DNA of 10,730 nt from NCBI GenBank assembly GCA_019239785.1, contig JAFAZM010000061.1:1-10730 (forward strand). The letters run 5' to 3'. The DNA comes from Sphingomonadaceae bacterium. Lineage in GTDB: Bacteria; Pseudomonadota; Alphaproteobacteria; Sphingomonadales; Sphingomonadaceae. Positions 8,629 to 10,730 of this stretch are shown piece after piece (the first letter of the stretch is position 1; each line of letters starts with the position of its first letter). Below the pieces are notes generated by a model that had not been told where the DNA came from, ran no database searches, and saw nothing but the letters and a program-made list of their open reading frames with translations. The position numbers and the translations under genes were made by a program.

Positions 8629-10614
8629 GCGCACGATCGGCGCGATCACGCCGAGCCGAGCCAGCGTGTCCAGATATTCGGCGACCTCCTCGATCGGTAC
8701 GGCGCCGACCGTGGCAGTGAGCGCGTCGCGGATCTCGCCGACGCTGCGCCGGCCGTCGACCAGGTTCAGCGCTTCATAGCCGAACGCCGCCCCCTCCCCG
8801 TCCGGCTCGCGCGCCAGCAGCCGCGGCCGCGGCAGGTGCGCCTGCGCGAGATGATCGTCGAACCAGCTATAGCCGAAGCCGTCCATCGGGCCCTCGTTGC
8901 GGACGCGGCGATAGACCGGGCCGGACGCCGCCTGGGCTCTGAGCCATTCCTCGCCGGGCACCCGAAGCGGCGCGAGATTGGGCCAGAAGCGCGCGAACGA
9001 CCTGCCGAACGCGACCTGCTCCAGGATGCCATGGTTCACGATGACCTCCGTCTCGGCGAAGCTGGCGTTTCGCGCGCGCATTGCCGCCAGGCGCCGCTCG
9101 CCCTCCCCACCTCGTGCGGACGCTTCGGCGTAGACGATGGAGTGAAGGCTCTCTTCCGATGGCGCCGTTGCGAGCAGATAGGCGGACGCCGCGGCGATGA
9201 ACATCGCCCGCCGCAGCTTGGTCGGGTCGAGATTCTCCGGCACGTCGCGCTGGGTGTGGATGTAGCGGTCGGGCCAGTCGGCGATGTAGATCACCGGCAC
9301 CCGCCAGCTGCCCTCCGCCCAGACCTGGTGGTCGCTGCCTTCGTTGAAGCCGCCGATCTCGGCCTGCAATGCGCGCCTGTCGCCGGCGGGATCGACCAAA
9401 GGCATGTAGGCTTGGCCGGTATCGGCATAGGCCATGCTCTGCTCGTTGACGTAGCGGCCGAACACGAAGCCGATATAGGAGACGAAGCTCGGCAGGCTTG
9501 GGGGCGAGCCGTGGACGCGGAGGATCGACTTGGTGATCTCGCTATTGCCGCCGATCATGTCGAGATGGATCGTCGCGAGCGCGCGCCGGGCGAATTCGGG
9601 GCGCGCGTTGAGTAGGGCGATCGTGCACTCGACCTCGCAGGGCCAGAGGAAGCGGATGGTGCGCTCGGGCTGCGGCAGCGTGCCGGCGCGGACCAGCGCG
9701 CTCAAGGTCCGCGCGATCTCCAGCTCGCCGGCGCAGCCGCTGGCATTGTCGTTCGCGCCCGGCGAGGGATGGTCGAGATGGCAGGAAAAGACGATCTCGT
9801 GCGCGCGGTCGCGGCCGGGGATGATCGCGGTCGGGATGAGGTAGGCGCTGGGCGCCTGGCCGGCGTCGACCTCCGCGCGGAGATGGACGGTCTCGCCGCG
9901 CCGCAGCCGTTCCTGCCAGGCGTTGGCGCGCGCCGGCGAGACCATGAAGGCGAAGGTCGGATGCGCGGCGAAGGTGTCGAGATGGCCCCAGCGGATCAGG
10001 CTCCGGTCCTCGCCCCACCAGCCGGTGCGCTGGTTCTGCGCCCAGGAGATGATCCCGGCGGCGCCGAACCGGCCAACCGCAAGCTCCTGCACCGCGCCGG
10101 GCTGAGACGAAGTGAGGACCAGCCGGCCGCGCACGTCCTTCCCCTGATAGTCGGCTTCGGAGGTGCCGGCGCCGACATCGACCAGATCCGCGTCGGCGCG
10201 GCCTGAGGCGCTGTCCTGGGCGAGGCTGATCGGCTGGTCGGCCCAGGAGGCGATCCGCTCCCGCCCCTCCCAGAGCTCGGCGAAGCGGGCGTTCCAGCCG
10301 GGGCGCGAGCGCTGGGTGCCGTAGAAGATGCGGCCGTCGGCGGGGAGCGAGATGATCTCGACCCCGTCCAGGCCATATTGGGCGAGCCGGTCGCGGATCG
10401 TCTCGGCGGCGGCGCGGAAGCCGTCGGAGCCACGCATCCGATGATATTGCGAGAGCGTACGCACGGTGCGCAGCGCGCCCGCGCCGGACAGCTCGGCGCC
10501 GATCGCCTCGCCCTGGCCGTGCGGCAGCAAGGGCGGCGGCGTGGTCGCGACCGGCTGCGCTGCGGCCGCGCCGGCGACGAGCAAGAGCAGAGGAAGGAAC
10601 CGCCGCGGCCTCAA
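8626..10614 (-). CDS. Secreted M28-family zinc aminopeptidase with C-terminal helical domain
   Basis: A 662-residue exported protein. The signal peptide has a basic RPRRF start, a Leu/Val-rich core and a probable AAA-Q cleavage near residue 19, so it acts in the periplasm or outside. A protease-associated-like insert covers about 120-245. The M28 core follows, with probable zinc ligands His279 (CHLDH), Asp289 (GANDNASG), Glu327 or Glu329 (PCEVECT), Asp352 (HLDMIGG) and His453 (YIHTQRD). A C-terminal helical domain (about 610-660, ALNLVDGRRSVGEIRDAL) resembles the winged-helix/PqqD-like tail seen in DUF4910-related aminopeptidases. It should remove N-terminal amino acids from peptides. The start is TTG with GGAG six bases upstream, overlapping the stop of the preceding membrane gene as TTGA. 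The stop TAG is the end of repeat copy B, and the natural C-terminus may have been longer. Confidence 0.88.
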   Translation of the reverse strand: MRPRRFLPLLLLVAGAAAAQPVATTPPPLLPHGQGEAIGAELSGAGALRTVRTLSQYHRMRGSDGFRAAAETIRDRLAQYGLDGVEIISLPADGRIFYGTQRSRPGWNARFAELWEGRERIASWADQPISLAQDSASGRADADLVDVGAGTSEADYQGKDVRGRLVLTSSQPGAVQELAVGRFGAAGIISWAQNQRTGWWGEDRSLIRWGHLDTFAAHPTFAFMVSPARANAWQERLRRGETVHLRAEVDAGQAPSAYLIPTAIIPGRDRAHEIVFSCHLDHPSPGANDNASGCAGELEIARTLSALVRAGTLPQPERTIRFLWPCEVECTIALLNARPEFARRALATIHLDMIGGNSEITKSILRVHGSPPSLPSFVSYIGFVFGRYVNEQSMAYADTGQAYMPLVDPAGDRRALQAEIGGFNEGSDHQVWAEGSWRVPVIYIADWPDRYIHTQRDVPENLDPTKLRRAMFIAAASAYLLATAPSEESLHSIVYAEASARGGEGERRLAAMRARNASFAETEVIVNHGILEQVAFGRSFARFWPNLAPLRVPGEEWLRAQAASGPVYRRVRNEGPMDGFGYSWFDDHLAQAHLPRPRLLAREPDGEGAAFGYEALNLVDGRRSVGEIRDALTATVGAVPIEEVAEYLDTLARLGVIAPIVR

Positions 10615-10730
10615 CGCTCGCTCCGCCGCAGCGGCCGCTTCAGGTAGAATTCGCTGTAGAAGGCGGAGAAGAAGGCGGCGGCGGGGACTGCGACGATCGC
10701 GCCGAGCAGGCCGAAGGCGAGCGCGAAGGC
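10611..10730 (-). CDS. C-terminal end of a probable AI-2E/PerM-family membrane protein (partial)
   Basis: Thirty-nine codons are open from the window edge to a TGA at 10611-10613. The visible peptide begins with a hydrophobic segment, AFALAFGLLGAIVAVPAAAF, continues FFSAFYSEFYL and ends in a basic tail (KRPLRRSER). The glycine-containing helix followed by AVPAAAF matches the last transmembrane segment of AI-2E transporter/PerM-type permeases (PF01594), but this is a short piece and the assignment is by motif only. Its stop overlaps the TTG start of the M28 gene, so the two are probably co-translated. Confidence 0.6.
   Translation of the reverse strand, partial: AFALAFGLLGAIVAVPAAAFFSAFYSEFYLKRPLRRSER

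Noticed and set aside
8512..9615. A 367-codon + strand frame starting inside repeat copy B
   Set aside because: Its first residues are repeated exactly in a - strand frame in copy A (near 3817), so that part is just the element translated. The rest is antisense to the M28 peptidase.

Overview
This is a G+C-rich window (about two thirds G+C by eye) with strong third-position G/C bias. The short-form PurL, DUF3052-like gene, periplasmic M28 aminopeptidase and dispersed dyad repeats with a GAGCTTGTCGAA-type core all suggest an alphaproteobacterium, most likely a sphingomonad. That assignment rests on gene types and repeat style, not on a marker gene.

Left part (1-3678), all on the + strand: five tightly packed genes that look like one operon. 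In order they are an NAD(P)-binding atypical SDR/NmrA-like protein (5' end outside the window), a beta-type glutathione S-transferase-like protein, an HD-domain protein resembling cyanamide hydratase-like hydrolases, a second NAD(P)-binding protein paralogous to the first, and a monoacylglycerol-lipase-like alpha/beta hydrolase. Gaps are 4-15 bases, or a 4-base overlap. Together they look like an accessory small-molecule conversion or detoxification set; the substrate cannot be read from sequence.

Right part (3871-10730), all on the - strand, in transcription order: C-terminal end of a probable AI-2E/PerM-type membrane protein, a secreted M28 zinc aminopeptidase, a GAF-EAL cyclic-di-GMP phosphodiesterase, purL (purine biosynthesis), a four-helix membrane protein and a DUF3052-like protein. 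The two halves converge at about 3.7-3.87 kb.

The most notable non-genic structure is a 173-base element present twice in opposite orientation (3701-3873 and 8456-8628). The copies match at 164 of 173 positions with no gaps, and the central 112 bases are identical. Each copy is a large imperfect palindrome whose arms differ almost only where each arm can fold into its own mini-hairpin. Ends are TAGAGC-type and mostly bounded by TA. The TAG stop codons of two genes (DUF3052-like and M28) are formed by element ends. At the second copy, an open 25-codon stretch lies beyond the element in the same frame as the M28 gene and ends in a TGA overlapping the TTG start of the EAL gene, so the element may have cut off the peptidase's original C-terminus. 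The inverted pair also brackets a 4.6-kb segment holding purL that could invert by homologous recombination.

I saw no rRNA, tRNA, CRISPR array or transposase gene.
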